The translations under genes and the position numbers were made by a program. Shown here piece by piece: positions 28,634 through 41,393 of a stretch of 64,000 bases of DNA. The number at the start of each line of letters is the position of its first letter. Position 1 is the stretch's first letter. Below the pieces are notes generated by a model. That model worked only from the letters and a program-made list of their open reading frames with translations. It ran no database searches and was not told where the DNA came from. The stretch covers positions 12,050,466 through 12,114,465 of the forward strand of contig NC_092322.1 in assembly GCF_036785885.1 (NCBI RefSeq), in the 5' to 3' direction. This DNA comes from Coffea arabica. Its lineage: Eukaryota; Streptophyta; Magnoliopsida; Gentianales; Rubiaceae.

Positions 28634-30939
28634 ATGGGAAACATGGTTAAGCCTTTCCTGCAGGGACGAAGGCTCCTTGAAACATTTTTGGTTTTGTGTC
28701 TGTTGGTTTACGTCATGGATCTTCCATCAGCAGCTAAGGCTGCAGGCAAAGTCAATAAACATGTATGGGATGTGAGATACAATTACGTGTCTCCAGATTG
28801 CTATAAGAAGCTGGCTATTACGATCAATGGATTGGTTCCTGGACCAACCATCCATGCAGTCGAAGGGGAAACAGTTGTCGTGCAGGTTACAAATAGTCTG
28901 GTAACTGAAAATGTTGCCATTCATTGGCATGGAATTAGACAGGTCAGTATAATACTATCTTATCCATTCATTAGCTGATGATTTGGCAGTAGGAAGAATT
29001 ACGGTAAAATTTGTCATTGGCAGCATACCAACAACTGTTTTCTGGTTGCAGATTGGAACACCTTGGTCTGATGGAACAGAATCTGTCACACAGTGTGCAA
29101 TCCAACCAGGGGATACCTTTGTATACCAGTTTGTTGTAGATAAAGTAAGCTTCTTTTTCCTTATAATTTTAGTGGAAGAAATGATTGAAAAAATGGACAT
29201 TAAGGACATTGGTTAGACTGCCACTTTACAGCAATTTAATCAATGTCTGATCAGTTTCATCTTAGTATGATATCTTTTTGTGGAATCAAGTTTTCTTTGC
29301 ACTATTTAGTGGTAAGTTTTGAAGTTATATGTTTTTCTCTTTTACTTCTTTTGCAGGCTGGAACATATATGTATCACGCACACTATGGTATGCAACTAGG
29401 AGATGGGATTTATGGCATGATTCGTGTGAAGGCTGCCCATAAAGAACCCTTTTCCTATTCATCTGAGCATGAAATCCTTCTAAGTGATTGGTACCACAAG
29501 AATGCATACGAGCATGCTATTGACCTCTCTTCAGAGCCCTTTGTTTGGGTTGGGGAACCTAATGTAAGATGATGAAGTATACAGTTCATCTTGCTTCTGA
29601 AATATAGTAAAAACATTATTACTTGCAACTATATATGAGGGCTACATGTATTTAGATTGTCTGTAAGCTAATGATTTTCTATTGATGTTGTGTTCCAGTC
29701 AGTTCTCATACAAGGAAGAGCATTTGCTTGCAATGAACCAGGAACTGAAGCTGGCCAATGTAAAGAACCAAATCGAAAATGTTCACCTTTTTCATTGAAC
29801 GTAAGGCCTGGCAGGACAATCCGACTAAGGATTGGAAGCTTGACTGCTTTATCAACATTGAGCTTTGAAATTGAGGTAATTAACCTTGAATATGTCGTTG
29901 CACAAGAATCAACTCTCTGCATATTTCATTGGTTCTGTTTCTTTGATTCATATAGATTTTTCTCATAATGCAGGATCATGAAATGACTGTTGTTGAAGCA
30001 GATGGTAACTATGTGGAACCATTTAAGGTCAAACATCTGTATCTCTACTCGGGTGAAACATATTCAGTCCTAATAAAAACTTCCCCAAAAAAGGATCGTT
30101 CGAGAAACTACTGGATGGTTGCGAAAGTAGTCAGCCGCGAAAGCAGCACCCCAAGTGGATTAGCCATCTTAAACTACAATTTCAATCCTCCTTTGGCTCT
30201 ACCTCCCACTGATCCACCTGCAGGACCTCATTGGAACGACACTTCAGATCGAATTGATCAAAGCGTAGCAGTCAAAGCGCACCATGCTTATCTTAACCCT
30301 CCTCCAAAGAAATCAGACAGGACTATTATTCTGCTCAATACACAAAATAAAATAGAAGGAAAAGTCCGCTGGTCCCTCAACAATGTCTCCCTGAACCTAC
30401 CCCATACGCCATATTTGATTGCCCTGAAGGAGAACTTATCCTATGTTTTGGATCACAAAATTCCTCCAGATAGCTATGATGTTGAAAACTATGATATCCA
30501 TAGCGTTCCCAAGAATACTGAGGCTCACCCCAGTACCGGTGGATTGTATAGATTGAAGTTCAACTCAATTGTGGATGTCATTTTGCAGAATGCAAATACA
30601 ATGACACCTAATGTTAGTGAGACTCATCCATGGCATCTTCATGGCCATGATTTTTGGGTGCTGGGATATGGCAGGGGAAAGTTTAACATGGCAACCGACA
30701 CGGCTAGCTACAACCTGACAAATCCAATCATGAAGAATTCAGTGCCTCTTCATCCTTATGGATGGACTGCACTGAGATTTAGAGCTGATAATCCAGGGGT
30801 TTGGGCTTTCCATTGCCATATTGAGTTTCATTTCTTCTTGGGAATGGCTGTGGTTTTTGAAGAAGGGATTGATCAAGTTGGAGAATTGCCTGATTCTATT
30901 ATGGGATGTGGTGAAACTAAACCGTTTGTTAAGCCATGA
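28634..30939 (+). CDS. AAO: L-ascorbate oxidase-type multicopper oxidase, copy 1
   Basis: Secreted blue copper enzyme that oxidises ascorbate in the cell wall with reduction of O2 to water. Five exons (28634-28942, 29052-29144, 29357-29563, 29699-29875, 29974-30939), all GT-AG, 583 residues. A hydrophobic signal peptide (about residues 14-36) is followed by three cupredoxin domains. Copper motifs are complete: HWHG (H97, H99), HAH (H141, H143), HPWHLHGH (H480, H483, H485) and HCHIEFHFFLGM (H542, C543, H544, H548, M553), so the type 1 site has its axial Met. Trp in FVWVGEP and in VRWSLNN correspond to substrate-contact Trp residues of cucumber ascorbate oxidase, which favours ascorbate oxidase over laccase. 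It is clearly more diverged from copies 2 and 3 than they are from each other. Possible polyadenylation signal AATAAA at 30966. Confidence 0.95.
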
Positions 30940-33877
30940 TTATTCTAGCTTCCATAGGCAGAAAAAATAAAGACAAACAGTATTAGTATTGGCACGGCAC
31001 AAATCCTAGCCCTTTGGAAATTTCTTTTAAATTGACAACCATGCCCTTCACTAGTCAGAGATTGGGTTCATTTTGAAAATGATAAATTTATCATTTTATG
31101 AATAATTTGCTGTGGAACTAAAATAGGTGTTCTGGTATTATAATTAGTCATTAACAAATGACGTACTAAAATAGGTACTCTGGCAATATTACTAGCTAGT
31201 CATCTATGTTTTTTGTGTTCTAACTAGATCTATAAATCAAACCAAGCAACTTGGTATTTGATTTGAACTTGACTCGAATCAGACTCGTTTAAATTTGTTT
31301 GTTTAGGTATCAATCCAAACCCGAACATGATTTCAAGTTCAAAAATATTAATGAACCAATCACAATCTTCATGTTGTCCAATTTGATATATTCAGGAACA
31401 GGCAAATAAATTTAATAAAAATACACCTTTAGTTTTCTTCCTTAACGCTACTTATTTCCTTCCAGTATATTGCTTATCTTCTAAAATAGCAACCATATAA
31501 TACTCTCGTCTTTTGAATAGGTATAATTGATTTTAATCACATTCCTGATTCATCATAATAGATTTGGTGAATATTAGAGAGCAAAAATTAAGAGGAAAAA
31601 AGCAACGAATTAGAGTGAAAATCTCTATATAATACAAAATAAAATTTCAAGTCAAGCTAAACTTTGATTGTATGTACTCAAGTTCGATATTTTAACATGC
31701 CAAATCAAATTTTGTATGAACATACATATGAATTTTTATGCAACATTTTGGACGAATAAATAACATATTAGTACTTACAAAACTAATGATTGTACATTTG
31801 TACTCAGAAAAATGGGTGAACCACTGACCTACAACACGCTTGGTCATCTTTAGGTTTTTGAGCCTACAAGATTTGGGCCTTGAGAAATTAGTTGGGCTAC
31901 AAAATTGTAACAAATTTTAACGTCCATATCCTATGTACAGATAATATTCTGAATTCTTTTATGACCCAATAATGAACTGCTCGCTTCTGATTTAAATTAA
32001 GGTCTGTCTAATGAATTTTATTGGGAACTCGTTAAGATATACTTCAGTTGTTATAATTTTTAAAAAATAGGACTGATGAAGAAAAGTATAGAGAGGCAAC
32101 AGAAGATTATAAGTAATTATTAGTGTGTATATACACATGACAGATTAGATGGAATTTAAGTATGTTAACTATGATCCATTGGACATCCGTGAGAAAAAAC
32201 CTTTAAAATTATACAATGGAGAAAGAGGAAAAAGGACCTGTCATTTTAGGAAAGAAGAAAAAAGAATCTGCATTCTTCTGCAAGCAAACATGAAAATGGA
32301 GGATACTAATTAAGCATATATAGAAAGGATCGAAATCACTCAAAGGGCAAACAAATATACACTAGTTTCAACTGGATTTTAACTGAAAAACCCAATTAGT
32401 CGAAATATATTTTAAACTTATGTAAAAGTTCTATTATCGATTCTGATTAACAGTAACCAAACTGTAAAACAAATATCTGAGAACGATTCTCATTTGTGTG
32501 TTTTCTTCTCCTTCTTTTTTCCTAATTGCCACCAACATTTTTAATTCTTCAGTTTCATTTGATTTCGTTTTGTTCTTAATATTTTCCTCCCATCTGCTAG
32601 TCTTGTCATCACCAATGCTGCCATGGTCACCGCCAGCATTACTGATTACACATTTGGTGTTCGAGGAAAACGATTGAGGGCCCTTAAAAAATGTAAAATA
32701 TTTACGACTTTAGCTATTACCAGTTCCCACGACTTTGCGTTCGGATTGCCATGTTAAGGGCGTTCCTATTTTCAAGGCAAAGAATCTGCGTGATGGATTA
32801 TTCTTTTTGGACAAATGATTGATCGAACGAGTCAAGTTCATCTATAACTAATTGAACACTAATCAAAGGAGACATAGTCCTTGTTTGTTGTCGATTGCTT
32901 TAGATTTGACAAGATCCATTTATAGAAATTGATTATAAAGAATAATCAGAACCGATAAAAGTTACTCGTTGAGTAATTATAAATTTTAGGTTTTTTGGTC
33001 ATTTAAAAATTTTATAATCACAATACAAAAATAACCGAGAACATCACAAAAACCAATTAGTCAAAATCAGAATCTATAATCAGATAAATAATCAATCATT
33101 GAGAGGACATAATAAATGCACCGGGATCAAGCCCTAACCTTTCTTTAATTTCATATCAATTGCCAAATAAATTTTTATCGCACAACATTTTCAGTTCGTC
33201 GGAAAGTTGCTTCTACAAACACAACTATATATATAAACAAAAAAAAAAAAAAAAAAGTTCACCACAAGTTCAAATTACTTAGTATGCTGCTATTGATCCA
33301 CTACTTCTCCCAAGGCCTTCTGCATTTTGTGGCACATTCATCCAAATATTGAACCAAAAACTAAGAAGAAAAGACTTGGAACTAAAAAAAAAAAAAAAAA
33401 AAGTAAATAACTATATAAAGCCTAGTCAACGCAATCCTCAACTTGCACCAATAAGCTACAGTTCACAAGAATACTACTAGTAAACTGAAGAAGAATGCAT
33501 GCTTAGAAGTTAGAAATTGTCTTAAAATATTTTGGGTCTTTGCCCTCGTTCAGGGACTCATTCCATTTTTAGATCTCATCCACCAAGTTTTGTGCTGAAT
33601 GGTGGAATAAATTAAGTACAATCGACGAATACGGCCGTTGGCTTGCTTTGAAGTTTGAACGTGGTGGGTAGAAGTACCTCACACTCAAACTGCATTGAAC
33701 CACTTAATTAACTTGTTTATTTAATTTGCATGCGTTTTGTTTTTGTTAATACGTATCAACACATAATTAGGCTGCAAAAAAAATCTTGTTGGTCAATGCC
33801 AAACCACGTGCAGCAAGAACACCACGAATAGGAGCTATTTCTAGATTACTTGATGCTATCAGTAATATTTCTTGATC
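30940..33877. other. Spacer after AAO copy 1
   Basis: No gene seen. A stretch at about 32878-33108 starts GTCCTTGTTTGTTGTCGATT and ends near TCAATCATTGAGAGGAC; these are weak inverted repeats suggesting a degraded miniature element. The rest is AT-rich with A-runs near 33240 and 33385. Confidence 0.4.
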
Positions 33878-33988
33878 CCCCGCCTGCATTCAAGAGGGTG
33901 CCTTAACTACGCCCATTTGATTCATTCTCATCCCCCTTCCCTTAGCATAGGAGGACGAGTTGTAATTGTTGTATTCGAAAAAAAATAG
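33878..33988 (+). mobile_element. Truncated SINE candidate
   Basis: About 111 bp ending in an A-run, flanked by TTCTTGATC on both sides (33869-33877 and 33989-33997). Its 3' part (CCCCCT..., TAGGA..., ATTGTTGTATTCGAAAA) resembles the 3' part of the SINE at 49955-50177, so it may be a 5'-truncated member of the same family. Confidence 0.45.
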
Positions 33989-34007
33989 TTCTTGATCAAC
34001 AAACTTA

Positions 34008-34155
34008 GGTCCCGATTGGATTGCGTTTTTTTTTTAAAAAAAATTGTTATATTTTTCGTGAACATATTTTTTATCACTTTTTTATCTCACGTATATCAAA
34101 TCGTTGCAGTAATTTTTCTATAAAAAAATTCAGAAAAATGCAATTCAAACCGAGC
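34008..34155. mobile_element. Miniature inverted-repeat element
   Basis: GGTCCCGATTGGATTGCGTT at the left pairs with the reverse complement of the right end (GCTCGGTTTGAATTGCATTT). TA flanks both ends. About 150 bp, non-coding. Superfamily not decided: a TA duplication would fit Tc1/mariner, but hAT with a decayed duplication cannot be excluded. Confidence 0.5.
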
Positions 34156-34653
34156 TAATTGGTAGTAAATGCAGGGAATCCTGACCTGATTTTGGTGTTC
34201 ACGATCAAGTCGACGTCAACCCTTGAAACCAGAGGTTTTACCATTCAACGAGACAAAATGGCACATGTGGACAGCTTGATTAGACCCTTTCAAAGAAAGG
34301 TAAACGAAAGACAACTTCTGAGAGATTGGGATTAATTATATAGTTTGCCGTAATAAGCTGCTGCAAAGTCATTGTTGACTTGAAGATCGTTCTTATCCGT
34401 AAATTGATGAACACGCAATAAACTTACTTTTACACCACCAGCTCCACAGCTTACGCAAGGGTGCTGACGTTAAATCGTGTACGCACTCATGTTGGAATTA
34501 ATTATTGTATTCTTTGTCGTGTTATTTTTGGACAAAAATGATTTAAGTAGTTCATTGATGAAATTGGGTACAACCAATCCACAATTCTTGCATCTTTGGT
34601 GGTGGCATGATTGTATTTTAAATAAGATAGGTTACAACGCAAACAAAGCCTTG

Positions 34654-34744
34654 TATCCCTTCGGCGACATCCAAAAAAATTGAAACGACGCAGAGAAGAT
34701 TAGCATAGCCCTTGTTTGTGTAAGGATGACACGGACAAATCGAG
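34654..34744 (+). pseudogene. U6 snRNA-derived sequence (retro-copy)
   Basis: CCCTTCGGCGACATCC, GAGAAGATTAGCAT and AAGGATGACACGGACAAATC follow each other in the order and spacing of U6 snRNA, covering most of the about 100-nt gene. The central part is changed (CTTGTTTGTGTAAGG instead of CCCTGCGCAAGG). No upstream sequence element or TATA box of plant U6 promoters is seen in the 90 bp before it and no T-run follows, so it is most likely a non-functional copy. Confidence 0.8.
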
Positions 34745-35885
34745 TACTAATAACCCTTTGTAGGCTGTTGAATGCTTTGAAAACCACCAAATAAAACCGT
34801 TATAGAGATGTTGATGGCATAAGGCTTGTGTTTAATATCCATAATTGAGTATGGAATGGTGCTTGCAACCTGCCACGGAATGAAAGATTTTAGTTGATGT
34901 TTTGAAAAGGTAAGTAGCTTGTTGCGGATTGCCATTGATGAAGTCTTTGAACATTAGGATCTATTTCAGCACCTCGTTTGTAAATGACAGGATACCTTCG
35001 CAGCACTAACAAGGTAATGAAATGTTCTGAAAAGGAAAATGGATTAATGGGATCAACTATACCTTATATCATTTATCATGAAAACGCGTGTAAGAACATT
35101 TGAAGATTGATCAGATTTTACGAGGTCAATTCAATTCTCAAACTGTTAGGTAAACCCTACGTAAGACCTTAGTCTTAGTCTATGATGGATCAAGAATTAA
35201 AAGAAACGGTTAATTATAAAAACTCCCCTTAAGGTATATCAATTTTTTGCATTTTGCCTCCTAACATTATTTGTTCTCATTTTATCTCCTGAACCGTCAA
35301 TTGACTCTAATGTTGTGTAATAGTAATGTCAAAAAGATATTTATACATTTAATAGTTAAATGTAGTAATCCCCGTAACTTATTTTGCACTTTGGCACTTA
35401 ACAGCATTTTTTTTTTCCAAATTTGTTTGTTTGTCACTATAATTTGTTAGTGAACTCCAATATTTTATAACATCCAGAACAAATAATGTTTAAAAAATTA
35501 ATATCCCTAACATAGTAATACAAAAATAAAATATTTATAGGTATGGTGCTAATTAAATTTTATCCCATGATTATATTGTTTTTTTAGATTCAGAGAAATA
35601 TATTGTTAATTTCACGTAACAATAGGAAAAAATAACAAAAAATTGTTATTGAAAAATTAATATGTGAAATTATTATTAAAAGTCTAAAAATGCTCGAATA
35701 TTGTCACTTCCTCTTTACGAACGTGCATATGGTTGCATTTTCTTTTAATAGCCAGATATTTTGTTTATTTGGCCGTATCCATTTTATTGTTGGTAATACT
35801 TAAAAAATAGAGAAAATGGTTGATTTGGGATTCAAAGTTTTTGGGGTCATTTTTATAATATGGTATGATTAGATGGTATTAAAAA

Positions 35886-36058
35886 TTGTTTGGATTGCTA
35901 AATTTTTCTAAAAAATTTTTTTGTTGCATCATAAGCATGTTCTCAATCATTCTTTTATTTTTTTTCAACCATCTTTTTATTTTACAAACATCAAATCACA
36001 AAAAGTATTACAGTATTATTCTAATTTTTTTTTCAAATAATCTTCAATCCAAACAAAC
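35886..36058. mobile_element. Miniature inverted-repeat element nested in the MULE
   Basis: TTGTTTGGATTG at the left and its perfect 12-bp inverted copy CAATCCAAACAA at the right bound about 170 bp of AT-rich non-coding DNA inside the larger element. No clear duplication of flanking bases. Confidence 0.5.
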
Positions 36059-36184
36059 CCAATCGATAGACCTTTAATAATATTTTTATAGTTTATTTTT
36101 CACTAATAATTTTTGTTTTTCCCTTTATCTGCAAAATGAGCGGGATATTTTTCCTCCATCTAAAAACCTATAATTATGGAGTAA

Positions 36185-37622
36185 TGACAGGGTGTCGAAG
36201 CCTGTGCAATAATAAAAACCTGCTCAAACTAAAATTAATTTCTATAGATAGTGGTAAGTAGGGTCGAATCCACAAGGACTAGGAGTAATTGTTTCTTTTT
36301 AAATTCCCAATAACAAAGGGGTGTTTTTATGCAGAAGGTGACAATAAAAGAAGTTCAAATAAAATCTAAGAAACTACTAAAAATTAAATAATAAATTACT
36401 AAAATCAAATGAATGATAATTAAGGATCTAGCCAAGGAATAACTTCAGCAATGGTTCACCTAATTGATCATCGATAAGCAAAGGCAATTCCAATTATTTA
36501 CTAATAAATAGGTTATAACTGCCAAACAAGCGATGACAGTCAACCCCTCCTTACTGTGTCGATGATTAAGGTACGCCCGTTAATCACTGCTCTAATTGAG
36601 AAATAATCCTAGGTACGCCCATAGAATTTAATTCCCCAATTACCTTACGTATTAGAGGAGCCCTATTCTAATCAAATAACGCACTACCAGGGTTATTTTA
36701 GATTAAGCCGCGTATTCCCCTGACACGAACCCAATCATGCCAGTCGTCACTATTTTGAGACAATTAAACAATTACGGATTTAACGTACCAATTGACAATA
36801 GATTACCAAATTAACTAATTATCCAGATCCAAGACAATCAATTAATTAAACAATCATAAGCACTGTAATCAGGAAATATGCGAATATCAATAAATAAAAG
36901 AAAAAGATAAAATTAAATCGATCTCATAATTTTAGGTGACCCAAAGCACCCGTTGTCCCTTGACTAGGGTGAGAAAATTAGTTCATAGTTGATGAACAAA
37001 ATCCACAAGAAATTGAAGCAAAAGCTGCGGCCATCAATTCGGAAGTTGGGCGAATTCAATTCGTCTATTTCTTTAAGAAAGCTACAAAAGGTACTTCATA
37101 GTTTTCCTTCGGTCTGGACATCCGCAGGAACCAAACCACTAAAAGACGAAAAAGGAAAAGTCAAAAGCTTTCCAGTCCTTTTCTCATCACATTCACGGAG
37201 AAAACCAAAAGGGAAGAAAGGCATACAAAGGAAAAGTCAAAAAGAAAACAAGCCTAAGTTACTGAACGGAAATTTCAAATTTCTATCTAAATCCTATTCC
37301 AATGCTCTCCTTGCGCAGCGGCCCCCTTCCCGAGAGGAAGAAGAAGACTCCCACTTCAGCCCTTCGTTCCTCCTTTTATTGCTGTTCTCTGCGAATTATC
37401 AAAAAGGACTTGTATCTCCTTGTTCCAAAAATGCCCTGAATGCCTGCTACTTGAACTCTTTCTTGATAACTGTCAAATCGGTACTTATTATGGTATTTTC
37501 GTTCTATTCCCTGAAATATATATAAAATACTAAAAGTGAGTAGAATCTAACAATTAATTCAGATTGGGTCAGGTAATAGGAGAAATTAATAATAAAATAA
37601 ATGATAAAATCGCAACCTATCA
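36185..37622. mobile_element. Solo-LTR-like fossil nested in the MULE
   Basis: 1438 bp starting TGACAGGGTGTCGAAGCC and ending CGCAACCTATCA, i.e. TG...CA ends, with the 5-bp direct repeat AGTAA on both sides (36180-36184 and 37623-37627). No second LTR and no internal retrotransposon region lie next to it, so it reads as a solo LTR left by recombination. Family not assigned. The age cannot be given without a second LTR, but it is younger than the enclosing MULE-type element. Confidence 0.65.
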
Positions 37623-37943
37623 AGTAATATTTAACAAGGCCTATATTCATAGATATACAGTAATTTTCATTATTATGTTAGGGATGCTGCTATTTTTAAA
37701 TATTATCCGTCTTGAGTGGTTTTAGGGACAAACAGACAAATTAAGAGAAAAATGATAGTGAAGTGAAACCCCAAAAGGGATTTATTGAAGTAAAACCCTA
37801 AGGGTATAATTGTCATTTTGATATTTTCGTTATGCGGGATTAGAGTTGACTAACGACTTAGGGAATAAAGTGAAAAAAAAAATGACGTTAGAAGGTAAAG
37901 TGTAAAACTGATTAAACTTAAGGAAAGCTTTTGTAATTAACCC

Positions 37944-39187
37944 TAAAAGAAATTGTAGAGCTCACATAGGGTTCACATGTCAGGCCTACATGTTGTGTCT
38001 AGTATTGACTAAGAATAAGGTTGATCCTATAAGCCCCTAACCTTCGTTTGGTAAAAAGAATAGGCTGAAATGGAAAGGACTTCCAATTTATCCATTCAAT
38101 TCTCGCGTTTTAAAAATTCGAAAGTCCTCTTTCCTTAGAACGTTCATTCCAACTATTTCCTAAAAATGCATTCCTCATACAAAATTTAAGGAAGGTCCTC
38201 TCGAACATCATCTCGATCTAAATAGAATGTGAAGATAATCCTTATGCATCTTTTTAGTGAATCACCAAATCTTAGGATATTTGTTGATTTAATTAATAAA
38301 TGACTGTAGCTTCTTTATAATAAACAATTCTATCTATGTTTAAAATTAATAATTTTTTTCCATACTTTGCTAACAAGCAAAACCTTTAAGATAATCTTTT
38401 TTTTTTTTCATATTTCTATTATTAATTGATTTTGCTGATAAATTGCCTTATCAACGTACAAATACACGCAATCATCTGCCTCTTTGTTTTTACTTTACTC
38501 TCCAACTTAGCCATTTGTCTACAATTTTATGAACCACAACAAGGCCTTTGATCACATTGCCTTGAAGGCACACAAAACGGTATTTTCTGGAGCAAACAGA
38601 ATCTTTACCATTTAAAATGAAGGATTTTGTTCTGACCTCCCTTAAACATGGCCTAGAATATGAAGATGTAGTAAACCGTCTAGATTTTTCTTCTTCCTTT
38701 TATTTTTTGGTAAAAATAAAATAGAAATTCGCTGTCAGGAGGTGACTATTCGTGAAGAGTAACACTTCCAGATAGAATTCCCCCGGAGTAAAAGCCAAGA
38801 AATATGATTACATATGATTATATTACCAAGTTATAACCTGAAAAAGTCAAATCAGTTAACATATTCCACCTGGTAATCCTATCTCACTTATAAACTGAGA
38901 TTGGCTGATAGTATCTGCAGAGGAAATCGGAGGGCTACTTCGTTTTTCTGAACAGATGGAACCTTTTTCATGGTCGCCTCAAGCAAATCAGCAACCTGGC
39001 AGATTAGTATCAGCTATCAAGTCTGAACTCCCTTTCTCTATATTTATGTTCTTCTTGATCATCTCAAGAAATCAGCAAAAAAAAAAAACTTCAGCTTGGG
39101 AAAAGACCTGCAGTCCCAAGTAACTTTTCCTTAATCAAGACATTAGAACTTAAGGGGCTGCTTAAACTTGTTCAGGAGATCAAAGAC
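37944..39187. other. Promoter side of AAO copy 2
   Basis: Non-coding. About the last 100 bp before the start codon are alignable with the leader of copy 3 (shared CTTGATCA(T/G)CTCAAGAAAT). Confidence 0.5.
39039..39046 (+). promoter_or_regulatory. Probable TATA box of AAO copy 2
   Basis: TATATTTA about 145 bp upstream of the start codon, in the same place relative to the shared leader motif as the TATA box of copy 3. Confidence 0.5.
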
Positions 39188-41393
39188 ATGGTTGAGCTTC
39201 TCCAGTGCAGAAGTTTAGCTAAAAACTTGGCTGGATTGAGCCTCCTTTTGTGTTTGGCAGCTATAGCAGTCCCTTCTGTTGAAGCTAAAGTTCGATATCA
39301 TAAATGGGAGGTGAAATATCAGTATAAGTCTCCCGATTGCTACCAGAAACTGGTAATTACCATCAATGGAAGAAGTCCAGGACCAACCATCAATGCTCAG
39401 CAAGGTGACACAGTTATTGTTGAGATCAGAAACAGCTTGCTACTGGAGGATGTTGCTATCCATTGGCATGGAATCCGACAGGTAATTAAGAGCATTATGA
39501 TATATTTATCTTCACTTTGTTCCTTTGAATGCACTGGATTCTTGATGTAAGTATGTAGCTAGATGTTAATATCTATTTTTGTTGATTGGTTGCAGCAAGG
39601 AACACCTTGGGCTGATGGAACAGAAGGGGTCACCCAATGTCCAATTATTCCAGGAGATACGTTTACATACAAGTTCGTAGTAGATAAAGTAAGTCCAACA
39701 GTTGACATAGTTTCTTTACTTGATTGCAACATACTACACTTGCCATAAAGTTTATCCGAATTTTAAAATAGGTAACTGTTATTGCAGCCTGGAACATTTT
39801 TGTATCATGCACATTATGGTATGCAAAGAGGAGCAGGGCTATATGGACTAATTAAGGTCTCACTTCCTGCTGGAGAGTCTGAGCCATTTTCTTATGACTA
39901 TGATCGCAGCATCATCCTTACTGATTGGTACCACAAGAGTACTTATGAACAAATGACTGGGCTCAATTCAATACCCTTTGTTTGGGTTGGGGAACCTCAG
40001 GTTATCTTTTGCTTAAATCTACTGCTAGTTTTGATCAGTTTATGTTCAAATGCTCTAGGCTAATGGTCTCACTCCAATATTTTCAGTCAATTTTGATACA
40101 AGGGAGAGGGAAATTTAACTGTAGTACACCAGGGACTGAAGCTGATCTTTGCAATGCAACAAATCCAGAGTGTTCCCCTTTCTCATTGACAGTTGTTCCT
40201 GGCAAAACATACAGGCTGAGGATCGGAAGCTTGACCGGTCTTTCAGCCTTGAGTTTTGAAATAGAGGTACAAATTACTATAGTTTCTTGCAAATTTTCCT
40301 CTATCAAGAATTTTTAAAGTACCCCTTCACATGCTTAACCAGCTGGACCAAAATTTTTAATTTCCAAAAGCTTATCCCCAGAATAAACAATCAAAGCTGA
40401 GTCAGGCGATACTAATTTATGGATTATTTAATGCAGGGTCACAATATGACTGTTGTTGAAGCTGATGGCCACAACGTCGAGCCGTTTGTGGTCCAAAATC
40501 TTTTCATCTACTCTGGAGAGACATACTCCGTTCTAATCAAGGCTGATCAAGACCCTTCGCGAAATTATTGGGCTAGTGCACATATTGTTAGCAGAAATAG
40601 CAATACTACAAATGGATTAGGCATCATCAATTACTATCCAAATCATCCCAAAAGAAATCCCCCCACGAGTCCCCCGGTTGGACCTCGATGGAACGATACA
40701 GCTCCCAGAATTGCTCAAAGTCAAGCAATCAAAGCTCTCAAAGGCTACATCCATACCCCTCCACAGACAACAGATAGAGTAATTGTTATGCTCAACACAC
40801 AAAACAGGATAGATGGTCATGTCCGTTGGTCTGTCAACAATGTCTCATTTGGCCTTCCTGAGACACCTTACCTCATAGCCCTTAAACAAAATTTTCTACA
40901 TGCTTTCGAGCAAACCCCTCCTCCAGAAGGATACGATGCTGCCAACTACGACATCTATAGTGTTGCCAAGAATGTAAATGCCACGACAAGCAACTCGATT
41001 TATCGGCTCAAGTTCAACTCGACAGTTGATGTAATCTTGCAGAATGCAAACACAATGACTGTGAATAACAGTGAAACACATCCTTGGCATCTTCACGGGC
41101 ATGATTTTTGGGTCCTGGGCTATGGTACAGGCAAGTTTAACATCTCAACTGATCCCAAGAAGTACAACCTTGTCAATCCGATAATGAAGAATACAGTGCC
41201 TGTTCATCCTTATGGCTGGACTGCATTGAGATTCAGAGCTGATAATCCAGGTGCTTGGCTATTCCATTGCCATATTGAAGCTCATTTCTTCCAGGGCATG
41301 GGAGTGATATTTGAAGAAGGGGTGGAGAAGGTAGGAAGATTGCCCACATCTATAATGGGATGCGGTGAAACAAAACGCTTTTTCAAGCCGTAG
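39188..41393 (+). CDS. AAO: L-ascorbate oxidase-type multicopper oxidase, copy 2
   Basis: Same five-exon structure as its neighbours: 39188-39481, 39596-39688, 39788-40000, 40087-40266, 40437-41393; 578 residues. Signal peptide about residues 1-33 ([20 protein letters not shown]), mature start near KVRYHKW. Copper ligands are complete: H92/H94 in HWHG, HAH in [15 protein letters not shown] from H475, and [12 protein letters not shown] with C538, H543, M548. Trp of FVWVGEP and VRWSVNN are kept. Exon 1 differs from copy 3 at roughly one base in eight, but from about the middle of exon 4 to near the end of exon 5 the two copies are almost the same, including intron 4. The 3' UTR has a short tandem repeat of TATGTAGCACAAAAGATTC (near 41420 and 41456). 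Confidence 0.95.

Larger units (their letters stand above)
35207..37943. mobile_element. 2.7-kb MULE-type element with nested insertions
   Basis: The terminal inverted repeats begin (G/C)GGTTAATTA(T/C)AAAA and run about 100 bp. TAAAAGAAA flanks it exactly (35198-35206 and 37944-37952), a 9-bp duplication diagnostic of Mutator-like elements. There is no transposase; the interior holds a miniature element (35886-36058) and a solo-LTR-like sequence (36185-37622), both with their own ends, so this element is older than both. It lies between AAO copies 1 and 2. Confidence 0.85.

Noticed and set aside
34654-34744. A functional U6 snRNA gene
   Set aside because: No plant U6 promoter elements upstream, no terminating T-run, altered central region.
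36989-37525. 178-codon open frame on the plus strand
   Set aside because: It lies inside the solo-LTR-like fossil, has basic low-complexity composition and no domain; not a gene.
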